Shown here one piece after another: positions 27,057-36,082 of a stretch of DNA of 64,000 nucleotides (the stretch's first letter is position 1; each line of letters opens with the position of its first letter). This DNA comes from Spirosoma endophyticum (GTDB lineage: Bacteria > Bacteroidota > Bacteroidia > Cytophagales > Spirosomataceae): assembly GCF_900112365.1 (NCBI RefSeq), contig NZ_FOLQ01000007.1, positions 1 through 64,000 of the forward strand, given 5' to 3'. Below the pieces are notes generated by a model that did not search any database, was not told the origin of the DNA, and saw only the letters and a list, made by a program, of their open reading frames with translations. Both the position numbers and the translations under genes were made by a program.

Positions 27057-28556
27057 GACATTGTGCATTATTTCCAATAACCCCTCTGCAATTTTCCGGT
27101 CATTCGCCAGGCGCGGTACTTTATTTTGGCCGCCTAACTTACCCTGCGACTTCATGTACCGTTGAAACGCCCCACGCGGTAGGGCAGTCAGTTTAAGGGG
27201 TTGCAGGATGGAACCCGTAATGAGGTCGTCGTAGTATACGTTGAGTTTGGTCAGGCGGTTGTCCAGGTCACGGGCGAAGGCGGCTGGGTCGTGAGGGGAC
27301 GTAGCAAACTCGACCAGCCACTCATGATACGGCAATCCCTCTTTCGGGCTGACCATCGGCGCTACGGTGAACTCAACCACTTCGGTTTCAGGGTGCTGCT
27401 GCATCGCATACTGCAAGGCTTTCTCAACTTCCTCGCCAATTACGTGTTCGCCAAAAGCTGAAATAAAGTGTTTGATACGTCCCGTTACGAGTAACCGGTA
27501 TGGGTCGCGGGAGACGAACTTGACTGTATCGCCGAGTGAGTAACCCCACAAACCCGCGTTGTTGTTAATAATGACGGCGTAATTCTTACCCAGTTCGACT
27601 TCGCTAATTGTCAGTCGGCGTGGGTTCTCGGTGAAATAGTCATCGGCGGCAACAAATTCAAAAAAGATGCCGCTGTCCAGCAGCATCAGCAGACCTTCTT
27701 CCGTTTGTGTGTCCTGAAAGGCAATGAATCCCTCCGACGCTGGGTACGTTTCAATCGAGTCTACGCGTTTGCCGATGCTTTCATACAATTTGGCACGATA
27801 AGGCTCGAAGTTGACGCCACCATACACAAACACTGAAAAGTCGGGAAAAACGTCTTTGATCAACTTGCCGGTACGTTCCTGAATGCGGTCGAAGTACATC
27901 TGCACCCAGGGCGGAATGCCCGAAATGAGGGACATGGGCTGTGTCAGCGTTTCGTCGATGATACGTTCCAGCTTGGTTTCCCAGTCGTCAATAACATTCG
28001 TTTCGTAATTGGGAAGCTGATTCGTGCGCAGGTAAGCCGGTACGTGGTGGTTGGCAATGCCCGATAGCCGACCAATGTTGATGCCCGCTTTCTGAGTCAA
28101 CTCTGGGCTACCCGATAGGAAAATAAGCTTCTTGTCCAGAAACGCGCTGTTGCCTGTTTCGTTGATGTAATTCAGGAGAGCATCACGGGCCGAATCAATA
28201 TGGTTTGGAATGGAATCCTGTGTAATCGGAATGTATTTTGTGCCAGACGTAGTGCCTGATGTTTTCGCAAAATAGAGCGGCTTTCCTTTCCAGAGTACAT
28301 CAGAATTACCGGCCAGAATCTGCTCGATGTAGGGTTTCAGGTCTTCATAATCCCGAACGGGTACGGCCTGCCGAAACTCTTCGATGGAGTGTACATCCCG
28401 GAAGTGATGATCCTTGCCAAATACTGTATGACGGCCACCGTCGATCAACTTTTGAAGCCACTGTTGTTGAGCTTCCGCAGGCTGATACATCCAGGTTTGT
28501 TGCCGTTCTACGACCCATTTGGCTAATGGCTTACTTGCTACCGACCTAATTCCCAT
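27054..28556 (-). CDS. GH3-type acyl-adenylate (auxin-responsive promoter family) enzyme
   Basis: The 500-residue protein belongs to the GH3 family, whose plant members join amino acids to jasmonate or auxin through an acyl-adenylate. Visible features are the ATP-binding TSGTTSGTKYIPIT, YPASEGFIAFQ, VELGKNYAVIINNNAGLWGYSLGDTVKF and the hinge LVTGRIKHFISAFGEHVIGEEVE. Bacteroidota members are common but their substrates are unknown. It starts with ATG at 28556, divergent from mreB. Confidence 0.85.
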   Translation of the reverse strand: MGIRSVASKPLAKWVVERQQTWMYQPAEAQQQWLQKLIDGGRHTVFGKDHHFRDVHSIEEFRQAVPVRDYEDLKPYIEQILAGNSDVLWKGKPLYFAKTSGTTSGTKYIPITQDSIPNHIDSARDALLNYINETGNSAFLDKKLIFLSGSPELTQKAGINIGRLSGIANHHVPAYLRTNQLPNYETNVIDDWETKLERIIDETLTQPMSLISGIPPWVQMYFDRIQERTGKLIKDVFPDFSVFVYGGVNFEPYRAKLYESIGKRVDSIETYPASEGFIAFQDTQTEEGLLMLLDSGIFFEFVAADDYFTENPRRLTISEVELGKNYAVIINNNAGLWGYSLGDTVKFVSRDPYRLLVTGRIKHFISAFGEHVIGEEVEKALQYAMQQHPETEVVEFTVAPMVSPKEGLPYHEWLVEFATSPHDPAAFARDLDNRLTKLNVYYDDLITGSILQPLKLTALPRGAFQRYMKSQGKLGGQNKVPRLANDRKIAEGLLEIMHNV

Positions 28557-28729
28557 AATAACACAAAAGTACTATATAATAGATAATGAATCGTGTAGGT
28601 TCGATGGCTTATCCGTGTACCTTTACATCCTGCTCCTTTTGCATCATTCGTTATCCATCCTCCTGATAGTCATCTTAAAAATACACTAGTCTATTCGGGC
28701 CATCGACACGGTTTGTCTTGAATAATCTA

Positions 28730-28737
28730 TATTTTTG
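28730..28737 (+). promoter_or_regulatory. mreB minus-7-type box
   Basis: TATTTTTG matches TAnnTTTG, 54 bases before the mreB start. TTTG lies upstream but at 14 rather than 19 bases, so the promoter is suboptimal or the match partly fortuitous. Confidence 0.3.
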
Positions 28738-28791
28738 CGTTCTTTTTAATTCACAGTACTTGTAATAAGACGTTCTGCGTTAAAACCTATA

Positions 28792-29817
28792 ATGGGACTT
28801 TTTAATTTTCTAACCAGCGACATTGCTATTGACCTGGGCACGGCGAATACCTTGATTATTCACAAGGATCGGATTGTGGTGGATGAGCCTTCGATTATTG
28901 CAATGGACAAGATCAGCGGCAAGGTGCTGGCCATTGGGCATAAGGCCATGCAGATGCACGAAAAAACCAACGAAAATATCAAGACCATTCGACCGTTGAA
29001 AGACGGCGTTATTGCTGATTTTACTGCCGCCGAGTTGATGATTCGGGGTATGATTAAAATGATAGATACGGGCAGTAAACTTTTTTCGCCTTCACACCGG
29101 ATGGTTATTTGCATTCCATCGGGTATTACGGAGGTAGAGAAGCGGGCTGTTAAAGACTCGGCCGAACACGCTGGAGCCAAAGAAGTATACATGGTACACG
29201 AACCCATTGCGGCTGCCATTGGGATCGGCATTGATATTACCCAACCCAACGGTACCATGATTGTGGACATTGGGGGTGGAACAACCGAAATCGCCGTTAT
29301 TGCTTTGTCGGGGATTGTCTGCGAACAATCGATACGTATCGCTGGCGACGTCTTTACCCGTGATATTGTGGATTACATGCGTCGGGAACATAACCTGCTC
29401 ATTGGCGAACGTTCGGCGGAGCAAATCAAGATGGAAGTTGGTTCGGCTTTGCCTGAACTCGATAATCCACCCGCCGATTATGAAATCCGGGGTCGCGATT
29501 TGATGACGGGTATTCCGAAGGAAATTAAAGTGACGTACAGCGAAATTGCGTACGCCCTCGATAAATCCATCTCGAAAATTGAGGAGGCTACGATGAAAGC
29601 CCTCGAAATTTCACCACCGGAATTGTCGGCTGATATCTATACCAACGGTATTCACCTGACGGGTGGCGGTGCACTTCTGCACGGGCTCGATAAGCGCCTG
29701 GGTGCCAAAACAAAGTTGCCCATTCACGTTGCCGACGATCCGCTCAAGGCCGTTGTGAAAGGCACCGGTGAGGTAATTAAGAATCTGGATATGTACCGGT
29801 CGGTACTGATTAGTTAA
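28792..29817 (+). CDS. mreB: Rod shape-determining protein MreB
   Basis: Actin-like ATPase that organises lateral wall synthesis at the inner membrane. The 341 residues have the phosphate-1 loop AIDLGTANTLI, the phosphate-2 MIVDIGGGTTEIAVIAL and the adenosine loop LTGGGALLHGLDKRL. The short hydrophobic N-terminus GLFNFLTSD is consistent with membrane binding. First gene of mreBCD; a 31-bp inverted repeat follows directly after the stop. Confidence 0.97.
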   Translation: MGLFNFLTSDIAIDLGTANTLIIHKDRIVVDEPSIIAMDKISGKVLAIGHKAMQMHEKTNENIKTIRPLKDGVIADFTAAELMIRGMIKMIDTGSKLFSPSHRMVICIPSGITEVEKRAVKDSAEHAGAKEVYMVHEPIAAAIGIGIDITQPNGTMIVDIGGGTTEIAVIALSGIVCEQSIRIAGDVFTRDIVDYMRREHNLLIGERSAEQIKMEVGSALPELDNPPADYEIRGRDLMTGIPKEIKVTYSEIAYALDKSISKIEEATMKALEISPPELSADIYTNGIHLTGGGALLHGLDKRLGAKTKLPIHVADDPLKAVVKGTGEVIKNLDMYRSVLIS

Positions 29818-29894
29818 AGTAACGCGGGAGGAAAACCGCGATTTGTAGTGACTTCATGATCAACTATAAATCGCGGGTTTCCTCCCGCGTTACT
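29818..29894. repeat. 31-bp inverted repeat between mreB and mreC
   Basis: The arms at 29818-29848 and 29864-29894 match at 29 of 31 positions; the core is AGTAACGCGGGAGG. It begins at the base after the mreB stop, ends 7 bases before the mreC start and lacks a T-run. It may set the ratio of mreB to mreC expression or stabilise mRNA ends. Confidence 0.85.
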
Positions 29895-29901
29895 TGTTTG
29901 T

Positions 29902-30738
29902 ATGGGAGAATTAGTTGATTTTTTCCTCCGAAGCCGCCACTTCATTTTGTTTGTATTGCTGGAAGTACTCTGTTTCTACTTCATCATTAATACCAGCAAT
30001 TACTGGAGCGCTACGTACTTCAATACATCGAATCGCTACGCGGCTCAGGTGCTGGCGTGGTCGAACGCGGCCAACGAATATGCGAACCTGCGGAAAGTCA
30101 ATGCTGATTTAGCGCTGGAAAATCAACGGCTTAATGCACAACTGACGAAGGCGCTCCAAAGCAGGCCAGAAGCGCCGGCTGAGTATCGGGCTGATTCAGC
30201 CTTTGCGGATCGTTTTAAATTTACGGTGGCAAAAGTAGTTGACAACACGACGCAGTTTGCCAATAACTACATCACCATTGACAAAGGAAGTGATGATGGA
30301 ATTCGGCCGGGAATGGGCGTTATTTCACCGACGGGCGTTGTGGGAAAGGTGCGCGTTTGTAACCATCATTTTTCGGTCATTACGTCCATTCTTCATTCCG
30401 AATACCTGGTTTCATCGCAACTGGTAAAAGCAAATGAGATTGGTACCGCCAAATGGGACGGTTCTGATCCAAGATTTATCAAATTGCTCGATATATCACG
30501 CTATAAGCCGGTTAGCAAAGGTGATTCTGTCGTTACATCAGGGCACAATTCAACTTTCCCGCCCGGTATTTTAATTGGTCGAGTCTTATCGGTTGCGCCC
30601 ATGCCGAATCAGACGTTCCACGATATTACGCTCAATCTGGCCACGAATTTTAGTAACCTGTCATTTGTGTATGTTGTCGAAAATCGCCTGCAGGCCGAGC
30701 AGGAACAACTAGAAAAACAAGTTGATAACGAAAAATAA
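29902..30738 (+). CDS. mreC: Rod shape-determining protein MreC
   Basis: The 278-residue bitopic membrane protein has an N-terminal membrane helix (FILFVLLEVLCFYFIINTS), a coiled coil (EYANLRKVNADLALENQRLNAQL) and a periplasmic beta domain (VVDNTTQFANNYITIDKGSDDGIRPGMGVISP then VSSQLVKANEIGTAKWDG). It links MreB with the wall synthases. Confidence 0.93.
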   Translation: MGELVDFFLRSRHFILFVLLEVLCFYFIINTSNYWSATYFNTSNRYAAQVLAWSNAANEYANLRKVNADLALENQRLNAQLTKALQSRPEAPAEYRADSAFADRFKFTVAKVVDNTTQFANNYITIDKGSDDGIRPGMGVISPTGVVGKVRVCNHHFSVITSILHSEYLVSSQLVKANEIGTAKWDGSDPRFIKLLDISRYKPVSKGDSVVTSGHNSTFPPGILIGRVLSVAPMPNQTFHDITLNLATNFSNLSFVYVVENRLQAEQEQLEKQVDNEK

Positions 30739-30819
30739 GTCGATAGTTGATAGTCGTTAGTCATATGGCATAAAAACACTCCTGACTACCGACTATCAAC
30801 TCCTGACTACCGACTATAA
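30739..30819. repeat. TAGTCGATAGTCG-family hairpin between mreC and mreD
   Basis: AGTTGATAGTCGTTAGTCA at 30745-30763 is inverted at 30783-30801 with one mismatch. A partial further copy runs to the mreD start (GACTACCGACTATAA). It belongs to the same family as those at 39582-39638 and 48499-48569. Confidence 0.8.
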
Positions 30820-31326
30820 ATGACTCTGCGCGAGATCCTCTCTACTACGTTGTTGTTTGTGCTGTATCTGGCACTGCAAATTTTGCTCGTGCGCAATGTA
30901 GTCCTTTTCGATTATGGCTTCTGCTTCATCTACATCGCCTGCATACTGTTGCTGCCGAATGAGATCAGTCGAACCTGGTTGCTGATCATTGCGTTTGCAA
31001 CGGGCCTTATTGTCGATACGTTCTACAATACATTGGGAATGCATGCAGCCGCAACGGTGTTAATGGCCTACTGCCGACCGCTGATTGTGCGGGCTCAGAT
31101 TGATGTACCGGGTGTTGAGTCACGGATTCAGTTTTCGTTGCGCGAATTGGGCGTTGGGCCCTTTTTTCGGTACGTGTTTTTGTTAACCCTAATTCATCAT
31201 ACAGCCCTGTTTTTCATTGAAGCCAGCAGCCTGGCGTTACTTATTCCAACGCTTATTCGAATAGGTGCCAGCACCCTTTTTACCACGGTAAGTATTGTTC
31301 TTATTCAGTTCTTTACGAGAAACTAA
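30820..31326 (+). CDS. mreD: Rod shape-determining protein MreD
   Basis: The 168-residue polytopic inner-membrane protein has five or six hydrophobic segments (for example ILSTTLLFVLYLALQILLV and FCFIYIACILLLP) and a FATGLIVDTFYNTLGMHAAATVLMAY stretch typical of MreD. Completes mreBCD; the usual partners mrdA and rodA do not follow in this window. Confidence 0.88.
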   Translation: MTLREILSTTLLFVLYLALQILLVRNVVLFDYGFCFIYIACILLLPNEISRTWLLIIAFATGLIVDTFYNTLGMHAAATVLMAYCRPLIVRAQIDVPGVESRIQFSLRELGVGPFFRYVFLLTLIHHTALFFIEASSLALLIPTLIRIGASTLFTTVSIVLIQFFTRN

Positions 31327-31327
31327 G

Positions 31328-31810
31328 ATGGCTGAAACACTCATTATTCCTCAAACGACAAGTCGCCAGGCTATCTATGACAGCCTGGTTCCGCAGATAG
31401 CCGCCCTGATTGATGGTGAACCGGATTTAGTCGCTAATCTGGCGAATATCGCGGCTGCGCTGAAAGAAGCTTTTGGTTTCTTTTGGATTGGTTTCTACCT
31501 CAAAAAAGATGATCAATTAGTGCTTGGACCGTTTCAGGGTCCTGTTGCCTGTACGCGGATTTCGTTTAATAAAGGCGTCTGCGGGGCCGCTTACACACGC
31601 CGGGAAACGATTCTGGTGCCGGATGTTGAGCAGTTTCCAGGACACATTGCCTGTAGCTCGGCGTCGAAGTCAGAAGTTGTCATACCTGTGTTTGATCGAT
31701 CCGGGAACGTAGCGATGGTGCTGGATATAGACAGTGATCAGCTAAATGATTTTAGCGAGATTGATCAGGCAGGGCTGGAACGTATTGCCCGGTTGATCAC
31801 GGACCTATGA
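31328..31810 (+). CDS. msrC: Free methionine-R-sulfoxide reductase (GAF domain)
   Basis: The 160-residue GAF-domain enzyme reduces free methionine-R-sulfoxide. The conserved cysteines of the fRMsr family are seen at ACTRISFNKGVCGAAY and HIACSSASKSE, with the binding-pocket FFWIGFYL. I start at ATG 31328, one base after the mreD stop; a longer upstream frame would overlap mreD. Its closeness to mreD suggests cotranscription, without a known functional link. Confidence 0.9.
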   Translation: MAETLIIPQTTSRQAIYDSLVPQIAALIDGEPDLVANLANIAAALKEAFGFFWIGFYLKKDDQLVLGPFQGPVACTRISFNKGVCGAAYTRRETILVPDVEQFPGHIACSSASKSEVVIPVFDRSGNVAMVLDIDSDQLNDFSEIDQAGLERIARLITDL

Positions 31811-31896
31811 TGGTTAATATGTAATTAAATTCACGAGGACGCTTAAACCCTGATGGGTTTGTACCGTCTTACGTTCGGATTTAAATACTAAGAACC

Positions 31897-32349
31897 ATGT
31901 TTAAGAAAATTGCCCTCAGCGGATTATTGCTCTCGATGTTCTCGTTGCCTTTGCTGGCTCAACAAATGGCAACACCCGATGCGCCCACTACAACGACCCG
32001 GATGGGAAAAGGCCAGTCGATGCAACAACACCCAATGGGTGATCCGGCAACGCGCGCCCGGAAAATGACCGATCGCATGACGCAACAGTTGGGACTGGAC
32101 CAGGCTACATCACAAAAACTATACGATGCGACGTTGGCCCGCGCCCAGAAAGTAAACGACATTCAGGCCAGTGCCGACGATAACAAAGCCAAAGCACAAG
32201 CCATGAAAGCCAACGCCGACGACTACAAAACCAAGCTTAAAAGTATCTTGACGCCCGATCAGTTTGCGAAAGTAGAGTCGATGAAAGGTCATATGCGGAA
32301 AGGCAGAGGTGGCCATGCCAGTGATAAAGATGATCAGGAGCAGAAATAA
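31897..32349 (+). CDS. Small secreted protein, Spy/CpxP-like
   Basis: The 150-residue protein has a signal peptide ending SLPLLAQ. The mature protein is helical, rich in Met, Lys, Gln and Asp, with RMTQQLGLDQATSQKLYDATLARAQKVNDIQA and a second helix LKSILTPDQFAKVESM. This pattern resembles periplasmic Spy/CpxP or DUF4890 proteins that bind unfolded proteins. A strong terminator follows. Function is inferred only by resemblance. Confidence 0.7.
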   Translation: MFKKIALSGLLLSMFSLPLLAQQMATPDAPTTTTRMGKGQSMQQHPMGDPATRARKMTDRMTQQLGLDQATSQKLYDATLARAQKVNDIQASADDNKAKAQAMKANADDYKTKLKSILTPDQFAKVESMKGHMRKGRGGHASDKDDQEQK

Positions 32350-32369
32350 TTTGCTTCAACAAGTTAATG

Positions 32370-32404
32370 AAGGTGGCTGCTATGTGCTAGCAGCCACCTT
32401 TTTG
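32370..32404 (+). terminator. Intrinsic terminator
   Basis: AAGGTGGCTGCTA, loop TGTGC, TAGCAGCCACCTT followed by TTTTG: a 13-bp perfect stem with a T-run, 20 bases after the small secreted protein gene. Confidence 0.9.
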
Positions 32405-32521
32405 TTTATACTCATTTCACTACGTTAGTCTGTTCATTGTCAGTAAAGTTTACGCGCTACGTTCTTTTCCTGTAAAGTCGATAAAAGCTCTCTTAGGCCT
32501 TTGGTCGTGCGTGTTTAGCTT

Positions 32522-34045
32522 ATGAATAAATTGATTTTGGTAGCAGCCAATACGTCTGACTGGGCGTTGTTTCTTGGGCATTTTCACCCGCTCATTGTTC
32601 ATCTGCCGATTGGTTTTCTGCTTATTGCCGGGCTGCTCGAACTTGATCGGTTGACCCGCCGAAACTCGGTGAGTTCGCATACCATTACGTTAATTTTGTT
32701 CTGGTCGGCGGTGAGTGCTACAATGGCTTGTGTATTTGGCTATCTGCTGTCGCTGGGCGGAGGGTACGATATCGAAACGCTCGAATCACACAAGTGGCAG
32801 GGTATCGGCGTGGCGGTGTTTGCCTGGGTGGCGTGGTCCGTGAAGTCAGAAAACCTTGGTCGGATTATTCCCTTTGCCCAATTGCTTTATTTGCCTGCCC
32901 TGGGTGTCGCCCTGATGTTGCTGTTGGCCGCAGGTCATCTCGGCGGAAACCTGACGCATGGGTCTGATTACCTGACGCAATACGCTCCTGGCCCCATCCG
33001 GACATTGGCAGGTCTGCCTGCTAAACAGCCGGAACTGAAATTTGAGCCGATCACCGATGTGAATCAGGCGATGGTTTACCAACAGATTGTTAACCCAATC
33101 CTGCAAACACGCTGCGTACAATGCCATAACGCCGATAAGTCAAAGGCGGGATTGCGGCTGGATAGTCCCGACATGATTAAGAAAGGCTATGAAGACGGCC
33201 CCGTATTTGTCGCTGGAAAAGGCACGAGCAGCGAGTTAGTAAAAGTCTGCCTGTTACCCGAAGAGGATGATCACCATATGCCGCCAAAAGGGAAGACGCA
33301 ATTACAGGAAAGTCAGATCGCGCTGCTAACGTGGTGGATTGATCAGGGCGCTACGTTCGACAAAAAAGTCTCGGACCTGAAGGTGAATGATGCCATTCGT
33401 CCCGTACTGGCCTCGCTCGGCGGTGGTGGCCCGGTTGAAACTGGTGGACAGAACGTAGCATCAACTGGACCTGCTCCCGAATCGCCGGTCTTGACCATGA
33501 AGCTTCCGGCTGCGAACCCGAACGTGATTGATGAGTTAAAGAAAACTGGATTGCTGGTGTTGCCCTTATCAAAAGAGAAGAATCAACTGGAAGTTAGCGC
33601 TGTCAATGCGCATAACTTCAGCGATGCACAGGCGGTTTTGTTGCCCAAACTAAGTGATCAGCTTGTCTGGTTAAAGCTGGGTGATACCGAAATTTCGGAC
33701 GCAGCGCTAACACAGGTTGCTAAGCTCAAACACCTTCAGAAACTGCATCTGGAGCAAACTAAAATTTCGGACGCGGGCCTGAAGCAACTCAAAGGATTGA
33801 CAAATCTGGAATACCTGAACCTTTACGGTACGTCCATCACCGACGCTGGTCTGGCTGAGTTACAAAACCTAAAAAATCTGAAAACCGTCTACCTCTGGCA
33901 AACTGCCGTGACGGAGCAGGGATTAGCAAGCCTAAAAAAAGCTATGCCAACGCTGGACATTGTCGGCGGCATCACGGAGAAAGCCGTTGCTGAGTTCGCA
34001 AAAACGGCTTCGGAAACAAAAGGCGATGAGGTTAAAAAGCCTTAA
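32522..34045 (+). CDS. Membrane protein with Planctomycete-type cytochrome c and leucine-rich repeats
   Basis: The 507-residue protein starts with four hydrophobic segments in a DUF2231-like bundle (FHPLIVHLPIGFLLIAGLLE onward). A PSCyt1-type c-haem domain follows (CVQCH near residue 198, with GLRLDSPDMIKKG and the downstream HHMPPKGKTQL methionine). The last third contains about four leucine-rich repeats of 24 residues (LKHLQKLHLEQTKISDAGLKQ type). The haem side should face the periplasm. With the DUF1553 and DUF1501 genes further right it forms a module common in Planctomycetes and some Bacteroidota. Its substrate is not known. Confidence 0.85.
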   Translation: MNKLILVAANTSDWALFLGHFHPLIVHLPIGFLLIAGLLELDRLTRRNSVSSHTITLILFWSAVSATMACVFGYLLSLGGGYDIETLESHKWQGIGVAVFAWVAWSVKSENLGRIIPFAQLLYLPALGVALMLLLAAGHLGGNLTHGSDYLTQYAPGPIRTLAGLPAKQPELKFEPITDVNQAMVYQQIVNPILQTRCVQCHNADKSKAGLRLDSPDMIKKGYEDGPVFVAGKGTSSELVKVCLLPEEDDHHMPPKGKTQLQESQIALLTWWIDQGATFDKKVSDLKVNDAIRPVLASLGGGGPVETGGQNVASTGPAPESPVLTMKLPAANPNVIDELKKTGLLVLPLSKEKNQLEVSAVNAHNFSDAQAVLLPKLSDQLVWLKLGDTEISDAALTQVAKLKHLQKLHLEQTKISDAGLKQLKGLTNLEYLNLYGTSITDAGLAELQNLKNLKTVYLWQTAVTEQGLASLKKAMPTLDIVGGITEKAVAEFAKTASETKGDEVKKP

Positions 34046-34049
34046 AAAC

Positions 34050-34108
34050 ACGTAACGCTGAAGGTTGTACTTCGGCGTTACGTTCACGCTTGGCTTCGCC
34101 GAGTGTGC
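34050..34108. terminator. Two adjacent hairpins between convergent genes
   Basis: ACGTAACGCTGAAG (34050-34063) pairs with CTTCGGCGTTACGT (34070-34083) with one G-U type position. Immediately after, CACGCTTGGC and GCCGAGTGTG pair around TTC (34086-34108). They separate two convergent genes. Confidence 0.65.
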
Positions 34109-34117
34109 ATTTGATAA

Positions 34118-35233
34118 TCAATACGTCAGTATTCTATCTCTGGAAACGGTGCGCCATTCGCCCGATACGGAGCCATCTTCGATAGTGAAAGCGCGTTCGT
34201 AGAGCGCGCAGGTTGGGCAGACGTGATTGGGTAATCCATACAGTACGTCGCCGACATGATACGAATGACCTTCGCCCGCGTCAACAACCAAATGTTCTTC
34301 ACTCTGACCAACGGCCACCAATTCTGGTGCATTCAGAAACGTAACACGTTGCGTTAATTCGGATTCGGCAGCAATAGATTTATGGCCAAGATCCAAACAG
34401 ATTTTCGTAGGGCTGGGTAACGAGATAACCCGCGCGACAACAAGGGTCGCGGGCAGGAAAGGCTGTTCGGGTAAAATATCCCGATACGTGCGGTCCCAGT
34501 AAACAAAGGTGCCGGGGCTGCATTCGACGTCAGTTCGTTGGGCATGAATGGGAAACGTCGGGCTCCCTCCTGCAACAATAACCGGTTTCGGAAAACCAAG
34601 TGCTACCAGCTTATCGCTTAGTTGCTGTACCGGCAGGAAGGCCGCATCGCAGTCTTCTTTACGCATTGCTACGTCTGGATTCCGAAGATGCCCGTCGTAG
34701 CCATGTAACCCAACCGGTTGAATACCTTCCAGTTCATTGAGTTCCGTGTATAGGGTAATAACAGCATCGTTCGGCAAAATGCCAGTGCGGTTCATGCCAA
34801 CGTTCAGATCAATAAATACCGGAACGACCAGATCCGCTTCGACGGCTTGTTCCGACAGAATTCGGCCCGTGTCGATATTGTCAACCAGACAGGAAAATTT
34901 CGTTTCGGGAAACGCCTTCATCAACGCCAGCAACCGGTGGGCTTTGGCGCCATTGGGTTGGTAGGCTAACAGCACATCCGGTGCGCTACATTCGGCCAGC
35001 ATTTCGGCTTCGGCAATGGTCGCGCACTTAAACTTCCGGATGCCAGCAGCTAACATCAACTGGGTGGCCTCCCGTGATTTATGCGTTTTAACGTGAGGTC
35101 TTAACCGGCTTATATCGTCGATGGAACGTATCAGCAGGTCAATGTTGTGTTTCACCCGATCGGGGTAGATGACCAGTGCGGGTGTATCGAGTTGGTCCAG
35201 ATCGTTAATCAGATACCAGGTCGTTTGTTCCAT
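34118..35233 (-). CDS. D-threonine aldolase-like (DSD1 family) PLP enzyme
   Basis: The 371-residue fold-type III enzyme has an alanine racemase-like N-terminal barrel with the PLP lysine in RLRPHVKTHKSREATQL. Its C-terminal beta domain contains the metal-binding histidine/cysteine site of the D-threonine aldolase and D-serine dehydratase group (EEHLVVDAGEGHSYHVGDVLYGLPNHVCPTC). It likely acts on D-3-hydroxy amino acids. RidA follows upstream by three bases, which fits removal of reactive enamine/imine products. Confidence 0.85.
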   Translation of the reverse strand: MEQTTWYLINDLDQLDTPALVIYPDRVKHNIDLLIRSIDDISRLRPHVKTHKSREATQLMLAAGIRKFKCATIAEAEMLAECSAPDVLLAYQPNGAKAHRLLALMKAFPETKFSCLVDNIDTGRILSEQAVEADLVVPVFIDLNVGMNRTGILPNDAVITLYTELNELEGIQPVGLHGYDGHLRNPDVAMRKEDCDAAFLPVQQLSDKLVALGFPKPVIVAGGSPTFPIHAQRTDVECSPGTFVYWDRTYRDILPEQPFLPATLVVARVISLPSPTKICLDLGHKSIAAESELTQRVTFLNAPELVAVGQSEEHLVVDAGEGHSYHVGDVLYGLPNHVCPTCALYERAFTIEDGSVSGEWRTVSRDRILTY

Positions 35234-35236
35234 GGA

Positions 35237-35713
35237 TCAGGCAAGTTCAAATAAGGCTTCAATTTCAACGGGAATGTTGTCGGGCAATGAACCCATACCG
35301 ACCGCTGAGCGGACGCCGATGCCGTTTTCTTCACCCCAAACAGACGCAAAAAGTTCGCTACAGCCATTAATGACGTAAGGATGGCGTTTGAAATCGGATA
35401 CGCAGTTAACCATACCGAGCACTTTGATAACGCGTTTTACCCGATCAAGACTGCCCAGATTTGTTTTGATGGTCGATAAGATGGCCAGACCAACTTGCCG
35501 GGCCGCCAACTTACCCTCTTCAATATCCATATCCTCACCGATACGGCCAATAATCAGGCTTTTGTCATCTTTTACCGTACCATGCCCTGATACGTACAGG
35601 TACTTTCCATCAATAAGGTAGGGCTTATAAACACCCAGTGGCTGAGGGGCAGGAGGTAATGAAAGGCCCAGTTGTGCGAAGGCAGCTTCGGGCGACAGAA
35701 CATGAGTTGACAT
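35237..35713 (-). CDS. RidA/YjgF-family protein
   Basis: The 158-residue protein shows the RidA fold signatures: YLYVSGHGTV, AARQVGLAILSTIKTNLGSLDRVKRVIKVLGMVNC, and the C-terminal RSAVGMGSLPDNIPVEIEALFELA, whose Arg is the catalytic residue in enamine deaminases. It is longer than typical RidA (about 125), with an N-terminal extension including LPPAPQPLGVYKPY, as in the YjgF/chorismate mutase-like subgroup. Cotranscribed with the PLP enzyme. Confidence 0.88.
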   Translation of the reverse strand: MSTHVLSPEAAFAQLGLSLPPAPQPLGVYKPYLIDGKYLYVSGHGTVKDDKSLIIGRIGEDMDIEEGKLAARQVGLAILSTIKTNLGSLDRVKRVIKVLGMVNCVSDFKRHPYVINGCSELFASVWGEENGIGVRSAVGMGSLPDNIPVEIEALFELA

Positions 35714-36082
35714 AAGAGGATAAGATTAAACAGAGGTAGTAAGAACAGATGTGTCGATAGCCCGACAACATATCAAGGCGGGCTAGTCAACTATGGCGAT
35801 TATAAGTTAGGCCGTCAAATATAGCTCATCCGTTTGATTGCCATAATTTTGCTGAAAAAGTTATATTTTGACAAGCTTTTATCCTTAATATGAACCGAAA
35901 ACCAACTATCTTTTGTTTAGCATATACGTTTTTTACTTTGTAAACGATCACACAGCGAAACGAATAATTGAGCAGTAGCTAAATTGTAAGATTGTTCAGG
36001 ATCACGATTAAATAGCACTATTTTGCTACGTATCTGGTCGTTATTTTTGTCGAATTATTTCACCATCAACCCGGTTGCATGT
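35714..36082. other. 369-base divergent intergenic region
   Basis: AT-rich region between divergent ridA and the DUF1553 gene. It holds the minus-strand -7-type box at 35816-35823 and several partial TTTG-like boxes for the plus strand, none at consensus spacing. I see no coding potential. Confidence 0.5.
35816..35823 (-). promoter_or_regulatory. Minus-7-type box for the ridA operon
   Basis: TATATTTG on the minus strand matches TAnnTTTG exactly, 103 bases before the RidA start. The matching -33 position reads TTAT rather than TTTG. Confidence 0.4.
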
